Source: Emiliania huxleyi CCMP1516 (Eukaryota; Haptophyta; Isochrysidales; Noelaerhabdaceae). Taken from it: DNA of 64,000 nt. Of this stretch, positions 41,487 through 50,212 are shown one piece after another. Numbering within the stretch: the first letter of the stretch is position 1; every line of letters begins with the position of its first letter. The stretch covers positions 125,820 to 189,819 of the forward strand of contig NW_005201249.1 of the NCBI RefSeq assembly GCF_000372725.1, in the 5' to 3' direction. The position numbers and the translations under genes were made by a program. The notes below the pieces were generated by a model. It was given only the letters and a program-made list of their open reading frames with translations. It ran no database searches and was not told the DNA's origin.

Positions 41487-42341
41487 ATGGTCGCCCTCAT
41501 GGACCTCGAAGCTGACCTGCTTGCGCACATCGCCCGCCGCGGCGGCGCGTCGGTGCTGTGCGCCATGGCACAGACGAGCAAACAGCTTCGTGCACCGATC
41601 ATCGCAGCCGGCGACGAAATGTGGCGGGAGTTCGCGTTGGCGAGGTTCCCTTGCCTCAAGAGCTTGCTGGAGCTCGTGCCAACGTCACTATCTTTCAAGT
41701 CGATCTACCGCAAACAACTTGCGGGAGTTGCGCCGCCGCCGCCGCCCAGCTTCCCAGACCTTTCTGAGTACGTCTTCTCCGTCGAGCTCGCAGTGCCCGC
41801 CCTTGGCTGGAGCGCAGCGTGGAGCGCGCCTCTCACCAGCTGGACTTATCCCAACCCCGCCTACACGGGCTGGGACCGGATCTGTAACCCTCAGCCCTGG
41901 ACCGACGCAACGCGGCCGGCTTGGCTGACGGAGGAAGTGGTTTATCGGGGGACAACTTTTCCTCGGTCCGTCTTGTGCTCGATGACGCTCTCCATCTTCG
42001 CGACGCGGCGCCGAGACTTGAGCTCCTTCCGCATGTTCCATTTTACCGGGTTTCAACCAGAAGGCATTCGCGAGATAGAGGACGGTACCGTCTGCTATGA
42101 AGAAGAGGCACTGCCAGAGAAGGAGGGTCTCATAGTAAACTATTACGACTTTCACGGATATGGTCACCAAGAGCAGGTCTTTCCCTACTGTCACATCCAG
42201 CCGTCTTTCCACACTGCGACTGGCCACGTCGATGTCGGGTTTGCACTCGGTGAGATGCAGGGGCCGATCGATGTCGAGATCGCTTTGAAGTACTTCGCGA
42301 TCGGCGCCCCATGGCCCGAGGTGCCTGAGCCTGTTGACTGA
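41487..42341 (+). CDS. F-box-like protein
   Basis: 284 residues from ATG 41487 (a TTG nine bases upstream is not a likely start). Residues 3-45 read LMDLEADLLAHIARRGGASV and then MAQTSKQLRAPIIAAGDEMW followed by REFALARFP, the usual shape of F-box plus first substrate-domain helix in algal proteins. The remainder has no repeat and several aromatic residues (YPNPAYTGWDRICNPQPW); its function is unknown. A truncated copy of the start region lies upstream at 41226-41275. No intron needed. Confidence 0.6.
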   Translation: MVALMDLEADLLAHIARRGGASVLCAMAQTSKQLRAPIIAAGDEMWREFALARFPCLKSLLELVPTSLSFKSIYRKQLAGVAPPPPPSFPDLSEYVFSVELAVPALGWSAAWSAPLTSWTYPNPAYTGWDRICNPQPWTDATRPAWLTEEVVYRGTTFPRSVLCSMTLSIFATRRRDLSSFRMFHFTGFQPEGIREIEDGTVCYEEEALPEKEGLIVNYYDFHGYGHQEQVFPYCHIQPSFHTATGHVDVGFALGEMQGPIDVEIALKYFAIGAPWPEVPEPVD

Positions 42342-42925
42342 GTGCCGGTGCTCACACATTCACGCGTTCATCGCGCGATTGCTTCCTTCTGCGCGCGAAC
42401 GCTACGCCGCACCAGACGCATATACTCTCTCCGTCTGACGTGTTGTGGGGTGCCCCGCGGCCGCCTTGGCCCATGTGTGGCCCACGCACCTGCGGACCTG
42501 GACCTGCGCCGTGCGCGCGCAGGGGTGTGCGGTGCCCTCCTTCTGAGCTCTGACCTCTGTCGCACATTTTTTGGGATCACAATTCTCGAATAAATAGACT
42601 CAGCGGCGCGCATGCCGCCCCACGGTCACGGCCCGGTGGGCAGTGGCTAACCTGCTCCCCTCTGACATCATGCACAGAGCCCCCCCAGGCCCCAGAGAGC
42701 ACATCATCTTCCAGGGTCCGACCGCAAGCGGTGTGCCGGTTGGGCAGCACAGCACACCGACCTTGCGTCTTCAGCGGCTGCCGAACGCAGCCACTCACGC
42801 GCGGCTCGCTCGCCCCCGCTGCGAGGCTGGCGAGCGAGGCCCTCCCCCCGGCAGCGCCTCAAGCCTCGCGCCTCCGGCGGCGTCGGCAGCGGGAATGGCG
42901 GTACGGTGGACGGCAGGGCTTGCCC
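42342..42925. other. Intergenic region between convergent genes
   Basis: No gene seen. gaataaatagac near 42588 could be a polyadenylation signal for the F-box-like gene. Confidence 0.35.
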
Positions 42926-45900
42926 TCATAGCAGAAAGGAGACCCGCCGCGGGCTCTCGTTGGGCGGCGAGCTGTCGGGTCGCGCCGCCTGCTCACGCGC
43001 TGGAGGTGTGAATAGACGCGGCTCGGAGCCGAGCGGCCAATCCGGCCGCGCCGACCGCGCCTTTGTCTCTCCGCCTCCGTGCGCCGCGCCGGCCGCCGCC
43101 GCCGCGCCTGCGCCGCTGCTCGCGCCGTTCGCGGAGATGCAGTTGATGGCGCTCTCGGAGACGGCCCCGCCGGCAGCACCGCGGTCGGTCGGCCGCGCGG
43201 CGTCGGCGGGCGGACCAATGGTCGAGGAGGGGCGGACAAGCGCGCGCGAGGAGGCGAGGAGGCTGCGGCCGAGCACCTCTTGCGCGGGGGGCGAGCCGGC
43301 GGGCAGCGCACCGCCGAGCCGCCGGGCGCACGAGGGGGGGGGGAGTTTCCCCCCCCGAGCGGGGGGGCGGGGGGCGGGGGGGAGGGCGGCGGGCGGCTCT
43401 GCCGTCGCCATCGCCGTGAAGCCCGCCAGCGTCCTCCGCACGTCCGCCTCTGCGGATAGGTACAGCGAGTTGTTGAGGGAGCTGCCGGCGGCAGGGCCGT
43501 CAGGCGCGACGCCGCTCGGCGCTGCGCCTTCGGGCCAGGGCCCGAGCAGGCTGGGGAGGGAGGAGGAGGCAGGCTCGGTGGCCGCGCCGGCCCCACTCGC
43601 ATCCTCGCCGCCGCCCGCGCCGTCTGCGCCGCCGGGGCCGCGCCTGCCCCTGGCCGGCGAGGAGCGGTGGGAGAGGGAGCTGGCGGCGAGGGACGACATC
43701 GAGCTGCGGTTGGAGCGGCTCGGCAGCAGCTCGGAGGTCGCTAGCCTCTGGTAGACGGGCGGGCAAGGCCTCCCCGACGGGACGAACGCCTGCCCGAGCG
43801 AGTCGTCCACCTCCAGCCCCTCGGCCACGCCCGGCCGGCGCAAGTTGACTTGGATCTCAAAGCCCTGCGCACGGGACGGGACGCGGACGCGTCGTGGACG
43901 TGTCGTGGACGTGTCGTGGACGCGTCGTGGACGCGTCGTGGACGTGTCGTGGACATGTCGTGGACATGTCGTGGGCGTGTCGTGGACGTGTCGTGGGCGT
44001 GTCGCGGGCGTGTCGCGGGCGTGCCATGGACGTGTCGTGGGCGTGTCGTGGGCGGGTCGTGCAAGTGCCTCCGGCGAGGTTGGCGCACCTCCATCAGCCG
44101 CTGCACCGTCTTTGTGTGCTGCCGCACGGACGGGATGCGCGACGAGACGCTCGGGGGCCGTGCCGTGTCGTGCAAGGACTCGAAGCCGCCGTGCTCGAGG
44201 CCGCCGTCCTCGCCGTCGCCGCCCGCCTCCTCCTCGGCCTCGGTCGGCTTCCCGCTGCGGTCGAGGGAGAGGCCCGCCGTTAGGCTGTTCCAGCCCGCCA
44301 GCGCCTCTGCGAGCTCGACGGCGGAGCGCGGCCGGCCTGCGGCGGAAAGGCGGCAGGGGCGGCGCAGTCGGCGCAGGTGGCGGTGTGTGTGTGTGTGTGT
44401 GGGTGGGGGGGGTGTTCCCCGCCTCTGTGAGTGTACCCGCCTCTGTCTCTCGCCCCCCGTGTCTCGCTCTCTGTGGCGGGTCGTGGAGCCGATGGATCTC
44501 GGCCCGATCTCGGCCCGATCTCGGCCCGATCTCGGCCCGATCGGGGTGGCCGCACCGCTGCTTGCCGACTCGAGGTGCTCTGCGATGAGCCGCTTCATCG
44601 CCTCGCGCGGCATCACGTCCACACCAAGCTCCTGCAGCTCGCAGTGGCAAGGCGGGTCAGCCACGGCGCTTCCTCGCGGGGCGAGGAGTGCGCGGGGCGG
44701 AGGCGTGGCCACCTCGGCGCGCTTGCGCAACTGCGCAATCTCCGCCTCCCTCGCCCCCAGCTCCGCCTGGGGGGGGGGGTCGGGCGGGAGGCAGGGCCGA
44801 GATCGAGCCGAGATCGTGCTTCGGCCCCCCGTGGTGCTGCAGCGTGTGCGCCTGAGGCACGGGCTGCGAGACGCCTCCCAGATCTCCCCAGATCTCCCCA
44901 GATCTCCCCAGATCTCCCCAGATCTCCCCAGATCTCGCCTGAGGCACGGGCTGCGAGACGCCCCCCAGATCTCCCCAGATCTCCCCAGATCTCCCCAGAT
45001 CTCCCCAGATCTCCCCAGATCTCGCCTGAGGCACGGGCTGCGAGACGCCCCCCAGATCTCCCCAGATCTCCCCAGATCTCCCCATATCTCCCCAGATCTC
45101 GCCCTAGGCACGGGCTGCAAGACCCCCCCCACGCCGAGCGAGTCCAGCAGGGCCCTTTCCCGCTTGAAGGGGCGCGCCTGCTCCCACGCCCAAGCTGGAA
45201 AGACACACGCCGCTCCCCAGCCCCTCGAGGGGGGGGCCCTCTCGGAGGGGAAGGGGGGGGCCAAAGGGGGTGGTGCCCAANNNNNNNNNNNNNNNNNNNN
45301 NNNNNNNNNNNNNNNNNNNNNNNNNNNNNNNNNNNNNNNNNNNNNNNNNNNNNNNNNNNNNNNNNNNNNNNNNNNNNNNNNNNNNNNNNNNNNNNNNNNN
45401 NNNNNNNNNNNNNNNNNNNNNNNNNNNNNNNNNNNNNNNNNNNNNNNNNNNNNNNNNNNNNNNNNNNNNNNNNNNNNNNNNNNNNNNNNNNNNNNNNNNN
45501 NNNNNNNNNNNNNNNNNNNNNNNNNNNNNNNNNNNNNNNNNNNNNNNNNNNNNNNNNNNNNNNNNNNNNNNNNNNNNNNNNNNNNNNNNNNNNNNNNNNN
45601 NNNNNNNNNNNNNNNNNNNNNNNNNNNNNAGGAGAGGAGAGGAGAGGAGAGGAGAGGAGAGGAGAGGAGAGGAGGAGGAGAGGAGGAGAGGAGGAGAGGA
45701 GGGGAGAGGAGGAGAGGAGAGGAGGGGAGGAGAGGAGAGGAGAGGAGGAAGGGAGGGGAGGAAGGGAGGGGAGGAGAGGCTTCCTTGTCGTCGCCGCCGC
45801 CGCGCGCTGTCGCGCCAGCCACGGGCGCGCCCTTCCCAGGGGCAAAGTCCTCCGAGAAGAAGCTCCAGGTGAAGTAGAGTCCGTAGAGGACCTGGTCGCC

Positions 45901-47097
45901 GGCAGGAGGGCCGGCAGGGCAAGGGGAGGCGTGGGGGGGAGAGGGCAGGCTCGGGGCGCGTGCGGGGGGCAGAGGGCGAGGAGGCGGGAGAGGGAGAGGG
46001 AGAGGTGGGGGGGGGGGGGGGAGCACGCGATGAAGCGAGAGTGGTATCGCCGCAAAGTATCCTGGAAGGTGCTAGCGACGGCCAGGCGGCGCCAGCAGGT
46101 GTCTCGGAAGCGTCTCGGAAGCGTCTCGGAGGTGTCGGTGGGTGGCACCAGAGCAGGCGTGGCACCAGAGCAGCTTTGGGAGTCGCAGCGTGTGTGTGGG
46201 AGTGTGTGTGGGGTGTGTGTGTGTGTGGGAGGGTGTGTGTGTGGGAGTGTGTGTGTGTGGGAGGGTGTGTGTGTGGGAGTGTGTGTGTGGGAGTGTGTGT
46301 GTGGAGGGTGGTGTGTGTGGGAGGGTGTGTGTGTGGGAGGGTGTGTGTGGGAGGCAGTGTGTGTGGGAGGGTGTGTGTGGGAGGCAGTGTGTGTGGGAGG
46401 GTGTGTGTGGGAGGCAGTGTGTGTGGGAGGGTGTGTGTGGGAGGGTGTGTGTGTGTGTGAGTGTCACCCAGCAGCCGAAGAGGACCGCCACGAACTTCAT
46501 GAGCTCCTTGAGGTGCAGCCGCTCCTGCTCGCGGCGAGAAGTTGTCTCGGGGGTTGGAAGAACGGTCCGAGAAGCGTCTCCGAAGTGGCAGGCGCGGCGT
46601 GCCACCTTGAGAGTGGCGAGGGCAGCCTGCGTGTCGGCGGTATCCTTCGCCGCCTGCTCGCGGATGCGATCCCGCGCCTGCTCGTACCACGGCCGCGCCG
46701 CTCGCCGCTCGCCGCAGTCCGCGCAGTCCGTCCCGTACCCGCACAAGTCGCCTTCGGCGCCTCTGCCGCCGTCGTCACACACCCCGTCGCCCGCGCTGAA
46801 GCAAGTGTCGGAGCAGGCCGTGCCGCCGGGCGCAAAGGGCGGCGCGGGCGGGTGCGGCGGCGGCGAGGGCGAGAGGACCGGGCGCGGCCCACAGTCGTCG
46901 CAGTCGGTGCCATAGTCGCACGGCTTCCACCAAAATATGTGCGCTGGCGAGCCGGGCCCGCCATCCTGGCAGACGCCCTCGACGGCGGGCACGGCGAGGC
47001 TGCGCCGGCCAGACGAGGCCGTATTGCACGTGTTGGTGCACAGCGTCTCCGGCTCTCCACCCAGCCAGCCCAGCGCGGCAGGCGAGAGCAAGAACAT
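42926..47097 (-). CDS. Cys-rich (LNR-like) membrane protein with minisatellite introns, contains assembly gap
   Basis: ATG 47097 starts a leader (MFLLSPAALGWLGGEPETLC) and two Cys-rich units: CTNTCNTA ... CQDGG ... CDYGTDCDDCG and CSDTCFSAGDGVCDDGGRG ... CGYGTDCADCG. The pattern resembles Notch/LNR-type calcium-binding units common in algal surface proteins. A membrane helix follows (LKELMKFVAVLFGCWVTL). Exon-like islands downstream are DQVLYGLYFTWSFFSEDFAP (about 45890-45830), LGAREAEIAQLRKRAEVATP (about 44760-44580), VSSRIPSVRQHTKTVQRLME (about 44160-44090) and GFEIQVNLRRPGVAEGLEVD onwards to the stop at 42926. Between them lie long tandem repeats and a 349-nt gap, best explained as introns. 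Splice sites are not resolved and one or more exons may be in the gap. Function unknown; possibly a receptor or channel. Confidence 0.5.
43875..44060. repeat. 11-bp minisatellite (gtgtcgtggac)
   Basis: About 15-16 copies of an 11-bp unit, gtgtcgtggac with a/g and c/t variants. It probably lies in the last large intron of the Cys-rich gene. Confidence 0.9.
44501..44544. repeat. 11-bp tandem repeat (gatctcggccc)
   Basis: Four perfect copies of gatctcggccc in a presumed intron of the Cys-rich gene. Confidence 0.9.
44851..45118. repeat. Nested repeat: 87-bp units made of 10-bp gatctcccca
   Basis: The header cctgaggcacgggctgc recurs at 44851, 44938 and 45025, with a degenerate one at 45103 (spacing 87, 87, 78). 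Each header is followed by five or six copies of gatctcccca. Presumed intron of the Cys-rich gene. Confidence 0.9.
45281..45629. other. Assembly gap (349 N)
   Basis: Unknown bases between C/G-rich sequence and a GGAGA array. Any frame drawn through it is meaningless. The true length may differ from 349. Confidence 1.
45630..45778. repeat. GGAGA/GGAGGA low-complexity array
   Basis: Purine-only tandem array (ggaga, then ggagga and gggaggaa variants) directly after the gap; it is the likely cause of the gap. Confidence 0.95.
46185..46462. repeat. GT-rich minisatellite (gtgtgtgtgggaggg)
   Basis: About 270 bp of gtgtgtgtgggaggg and gtgtgtgtgggaggcagt units. It lies right after the predicted membrane helix of the Cys-rich gene, so it is probably intronic. 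Just before it (46095-46132) are three copies of the 11-mer gtctcggaagc. Confidence 0.9.
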
Positions 47098-47447
47098 CCT
47101 TCGATGCCTGCCAGAACCGCGGCCACCTTTTGCGCTCTTTTTTTCTTTTTTCTTCGAGGTTCTCGAGGTGGAAATCCTTTGCGCTTTGGCCGCGTTGGGT
47201 AGCGAGGATTGGTGTGACGCGATCCACCGAGTAGAGGGGCGTCCTGCACTCTATTATTGAATTATCTCGCCGGCGTCCTTAGTTTCCGAGAAGAGAGAGA
47301 TTTTAGAAAACCAACCAACGGAGAGGACCGTCCAAAAACCCACCAGTGTGTGTGTGGGATTACGCGCTACTATTTGGAGCACTTGGAGTTATTATTCTGC
47401 GATTGTGCCTATATTGCTTTAACGCATTTGACAGCACGAGGAGGAGC

Positions 47448-48695
47448 TCATCCCACACCCTCATGCACGTGTGTATTCGACGCTGCGTGTATGGAGATGA
47501 GCTCCTCCAACGCGACGAACGTGAAGATGAGAAGCAGATCGAGCCGCGTCAACCCGTCGCCGGCGGCCGCATCGAGCTGGCAGGCGCGCCGCTGCCCCGT
47601 GTTGGGCACACACCCGCACGAGTCGTTGTCCGTCGTGTAGCTGGCAACGTGGCCTCGATGGACGTCTCGTCTCGTTGCAACCACGGTCGTCTCGTAAGGG
47701 GCGCAGCAGATGCGCGTCGACGGAGCCCTCCCCACCCGAAGGCCAGTGATACCGTCTGCGCGCGTCAGCGTTAATCGAGACGAGTTTGATGACATCGTGC
47801 CGTATGGTCTGCCACTAATGGTCACCTCGCACGGCGCGAAGTTGAAGCCGTTCGACATCAGCGTCCGCGTGGTGGTGGCATCACGCGCGAACTCGGCGAC
47901 AACCGTGGACCTGTCGGCGGTCACCAATCGCGCGCTAAACTGATACCCGTGACAGTTGGAAGAGGCATACTCGAGCTCGAGCACAACCTTGCCGGTGGCG
48001 TCACGCATCGGCTGCCTTCCTTCGGCCAGGTCGGTCCCGGGAGCAATAACTTTCCGACCGACTACTTGGTTGTCTCGCCGACGGAGCATGACGTTTTCAA
48101 GGTCGTTCACGACTGCCATGCTACTAGCAAGCAGCGATGGATCTATCATGACGGCTGGCTGTGGCGCCTGCATCTGGAGCTGCACTTGCTGGCCTGCAGA
48201 GACGCCGGCGGCGGTGTCGTGCCTTTGCCGGTTCTCCCTTTTCGCCGCTGGCCGCTTGCTCTCCTCGTCCAGCGCGGTGCCCGCGATGCAGCGGACGTCG
48301 GGTGCTTCACACCAGCCTACACCACCCGGCAGGAGGACGCGCCATGAGCGGCCGGCGGTCTCAGGAGCAAAGCTGTTGTCGGGGCAGCTGATGCCGCAGC
48401 TCTTGCTGCCTTGCTTCTTCGCATGACCCACCTTCCACCCGTCACAATACCACATCACCACGCTTGGGTCGCCATCCTTCTTCTCGTAGGATGGCATTCC
48501 GTTGACGACCCGATCGTGTCGCTTTACGAACACGCCGAGACGCGAGCACTGTGCGCCGCCAGGCGTCATGCCGACCAGAGCCACTCGCTCCGCGCCGCGA
48601 TCGAACTCGGCTTGCAGCACAGCGCCGCCGCGGAAGCGAATGTAGGAGCGTCTTAGAGCCTCCAATCGTCCGTTTTGAGGCCCGACCCACAGCAT
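47448..48695 (-). CDS. Unknown protein with C-terminal hydrophobic segment
   Basis: 415 residues from ATG 48695, uninterrupted. The N-terminal third has GMPSYEKKDGDPSVVMWYCD and GWKVGHAKKQGSKSC, resembling a short algal module around P-x-Y ... WY ... W-x-VG; it is Cys-rich. The middle (DLENVMLRRRDNQVVGRKVI; VVLELEYASSNCHGYQFSAR; TLMSNGFNFAPCEVTISG) may form a beta barrel, with a distant look of scramblase/tubby-like proteins that I cannot confirm. The C-terminus has a hydrophobic stretch LDLLLIFTFVALEELISI. Membrane association is possible. No family assigned. Confidence 0.5.
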   Translation of the reverse strand: MLWVGPQNGRLEALRRSYIRFRGGAVLQAEFDRGAERVALVGMTPGGAQCSRLGVFVKRHDRVVNGMPSYEKKDGDPSVVMWYCDGWKVGHAKKQGSKSCGISCPDNSFAPETAGRSWRVLLPGGVGWCEAPDVRCIAGTALDEESKRPAAKRENRQRHDTAAGVSAGQQVQLQMQAPQPAVMIDPSLLASSMAVVNDLENVMLRRRDNQVVGRKVIAPGTDLAEGRQPMRDATGKVVLELEYASSNCHGYQFSARLVTADRSTVVAEFARDATTTRTLMSNGFNFAPCEVTISGRPYGTMSSNSSRLTLTRADGITGLRVGRAPSTRICCAPYETTVVATRRDVHRGHVASYTTDNDSCGCVPNTGQRRACQLDAAAGDGLTRLDLLLIFTFVALEELISIHAASNTHVHEGVG

Positions 48696-48947
48696 GGCTG
48701 CGGCAGCGGCTTAGGTGCGGCAGCGGCTTCAGCGGCTGAGCCGCCCTGGGGTCGCCCGACCAGCCAGCGGAATTTTTTCCGTTTTTCATTTTTTTATTTG
48801 TCTTTTTAGCCACGAAAGGTGTGACGCAATTACACATTCTGGGAGCTTTGAGCCTCCCCGCAGTTGAGTTGCTGGCCGTGCACGATGTATTGATCGGCTA
48901 ATTAATCCGGCATACCGGCCACCCACCCGCCCGGCACGCCACGCACG

Positions 48948-48950
<3 letters not shown>

Positions 48951-49007
<57 letters not shown>
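48951..49007. repeat. (CA)n microsatellite
   Basis: About 28 uninterrupted CA units, preceded by acgcacgcacgc. Confidence 0.95.
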
Positions 49008-49008
<1 letters not shown>

Positions 49009-49291
49009 CAGACACGCGAACACAAACAAACACGAACGCGGCCGCACTCGATCGCCGCACCACCCGAGACACGAATGAACGATACTGAACGAGGACTAAT
49101 GAACGCGGACCAGACACTACGAACGATACTGAACGAGACTCTAATGAACCATCGATGGACACGGATCAGATCTCATGCTGCATCAGACTCATGGTTGGGG
49201 ATGGAAGATCCAAGTCACCCATTTGTCTTTCTTCGATTTCGAGACGTCGCCATCCGCGGAGATGTAGCACTTGTCGGCACTGTTCTTGTAC

Positions 49292-49414
49292 ATGCAGAGA
49301 GAATTTGTGTCACACCACGCGGAACGCATCTCCATCGCTTCGGTGAAGGGGGTGAACCGTGCCATCCTCGATCGCCGTGCAAAGCTCGCTTCCGAGCTCT
49401 CACGCCGCGCGTAG
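49292..49414 (+). pseudogene. C-terminal fragment of the 37 kb mobile-family ORF, diverged
   Basis: The plus-strand frame from ATG 49292 reads REFVSHHAERISIASVKGVN and then RAIL, ending at TAG 49412. This aligns with FMSHHAERISLSVVRGVNRA near the C-terminus of the 37089-37976 protein. A stop upstream ends the similarity, so only about 40 codons remain. It is more diverged and in the opposite direction from the other two copies. Confidence 0.6.
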
Positions 49415-49462
49415 GGCCCTTAGGGGCCTAGAGAACACAACCCCCTCTCTCTTTTCTCCCAG

Positions 49463-49980
49463 TACAAGACCGTGCTCGCCATCAACCACCGCAAGCGCTC
49501 CGCCAAGCACTTAGAGCTCCAGGGCGACATCCTCGCGACCGACGTCCGCCCGCGCGACGACGGCATGGAGGTGCAGGAGGCCTCGGTCAAGACGGCGTCC
49601 ACCTACCTCCAATTCTACAACGCGGTCGGGGTGACAACGCGTCCGCGGAAGGCGCTCTCCGAGCGTATATCGATATTGAGCTCGAGAAGGGCAAGCCCGT
49701 CATCACGCAGGGCACGCCCGGGGTGATGAGTGCCAAGGTCTACTTCGACGCCAAGGTGCAGCGGCTGGTGACGCAGCGCCGTGCCGCCGGCGACCCCATC
49801 TCGCACATCGAGGCGTCGAAAACCGTGTCCGCGCGCGCAATTCAGAACGGCACGTTTCGCGAGGAGGACATGTTGTACGGCCACAAGTACAACGACGACG
49901 ACCAGATGCGCGCGATGTTCGACCCCAATTTCGCCGCGCACAGCGTGCCCACGTCCTCCATCGTGGTCCGCCGCTCATAA
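49463..49980 (+). CDS. Unknown protein, two frame segments
   Basis: After a good acceptor (ctctcttttctcccag) the frame reads YKTVLAINHRKRSAKHLELQ and GDILATDVRP up to STYLQFYNAV near 49625. The coding character then passes to another frame: GDNASAEGALRAYIDIELEK and on to SIVVRRS before TAA 49980. The switch near 49628 needs an indel or a tiny intron. The 5' exon is not identified. No known domain; residues KVYFDAKVQRLVTQRRAAG look like an ordinary folded protein. It could be part of a mobile element, given the adjacent fragment. Confidence 0.4.
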
Positions 49981-50212
49981 GTGTGCGCCTCCTCGAGTGC
50001 GCCATCATCGCATCATTCAGACCCCCCGCGATCAGCGAGATGAGATCAATGCCCCTCAAGTGCACTACCTATGCCTTCACTCTGCTTTTTCGTAATATCT
50101 TTCGTCCAGATTTTCGCAACGCGGGGGGGAATTTCGCCCGTCTCACAACACTAGGCACAAGACGGTGATCGTGTGCACGGCCTACCCGGGAGTACGGTAG
50201 GCGAAACAAATA

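Noticed and set aside
46200..46460. His/Thr-Pro repeat protein
   Set aside because: It is a translation of the GT-rich minisatellite; no start or conserved flank.
43741..46744. Very long ORFs on both strands crossing 45281-45629
   Set aside because: They run through 349 unknown bases and tandem repeats, so the open frames are artefacts.
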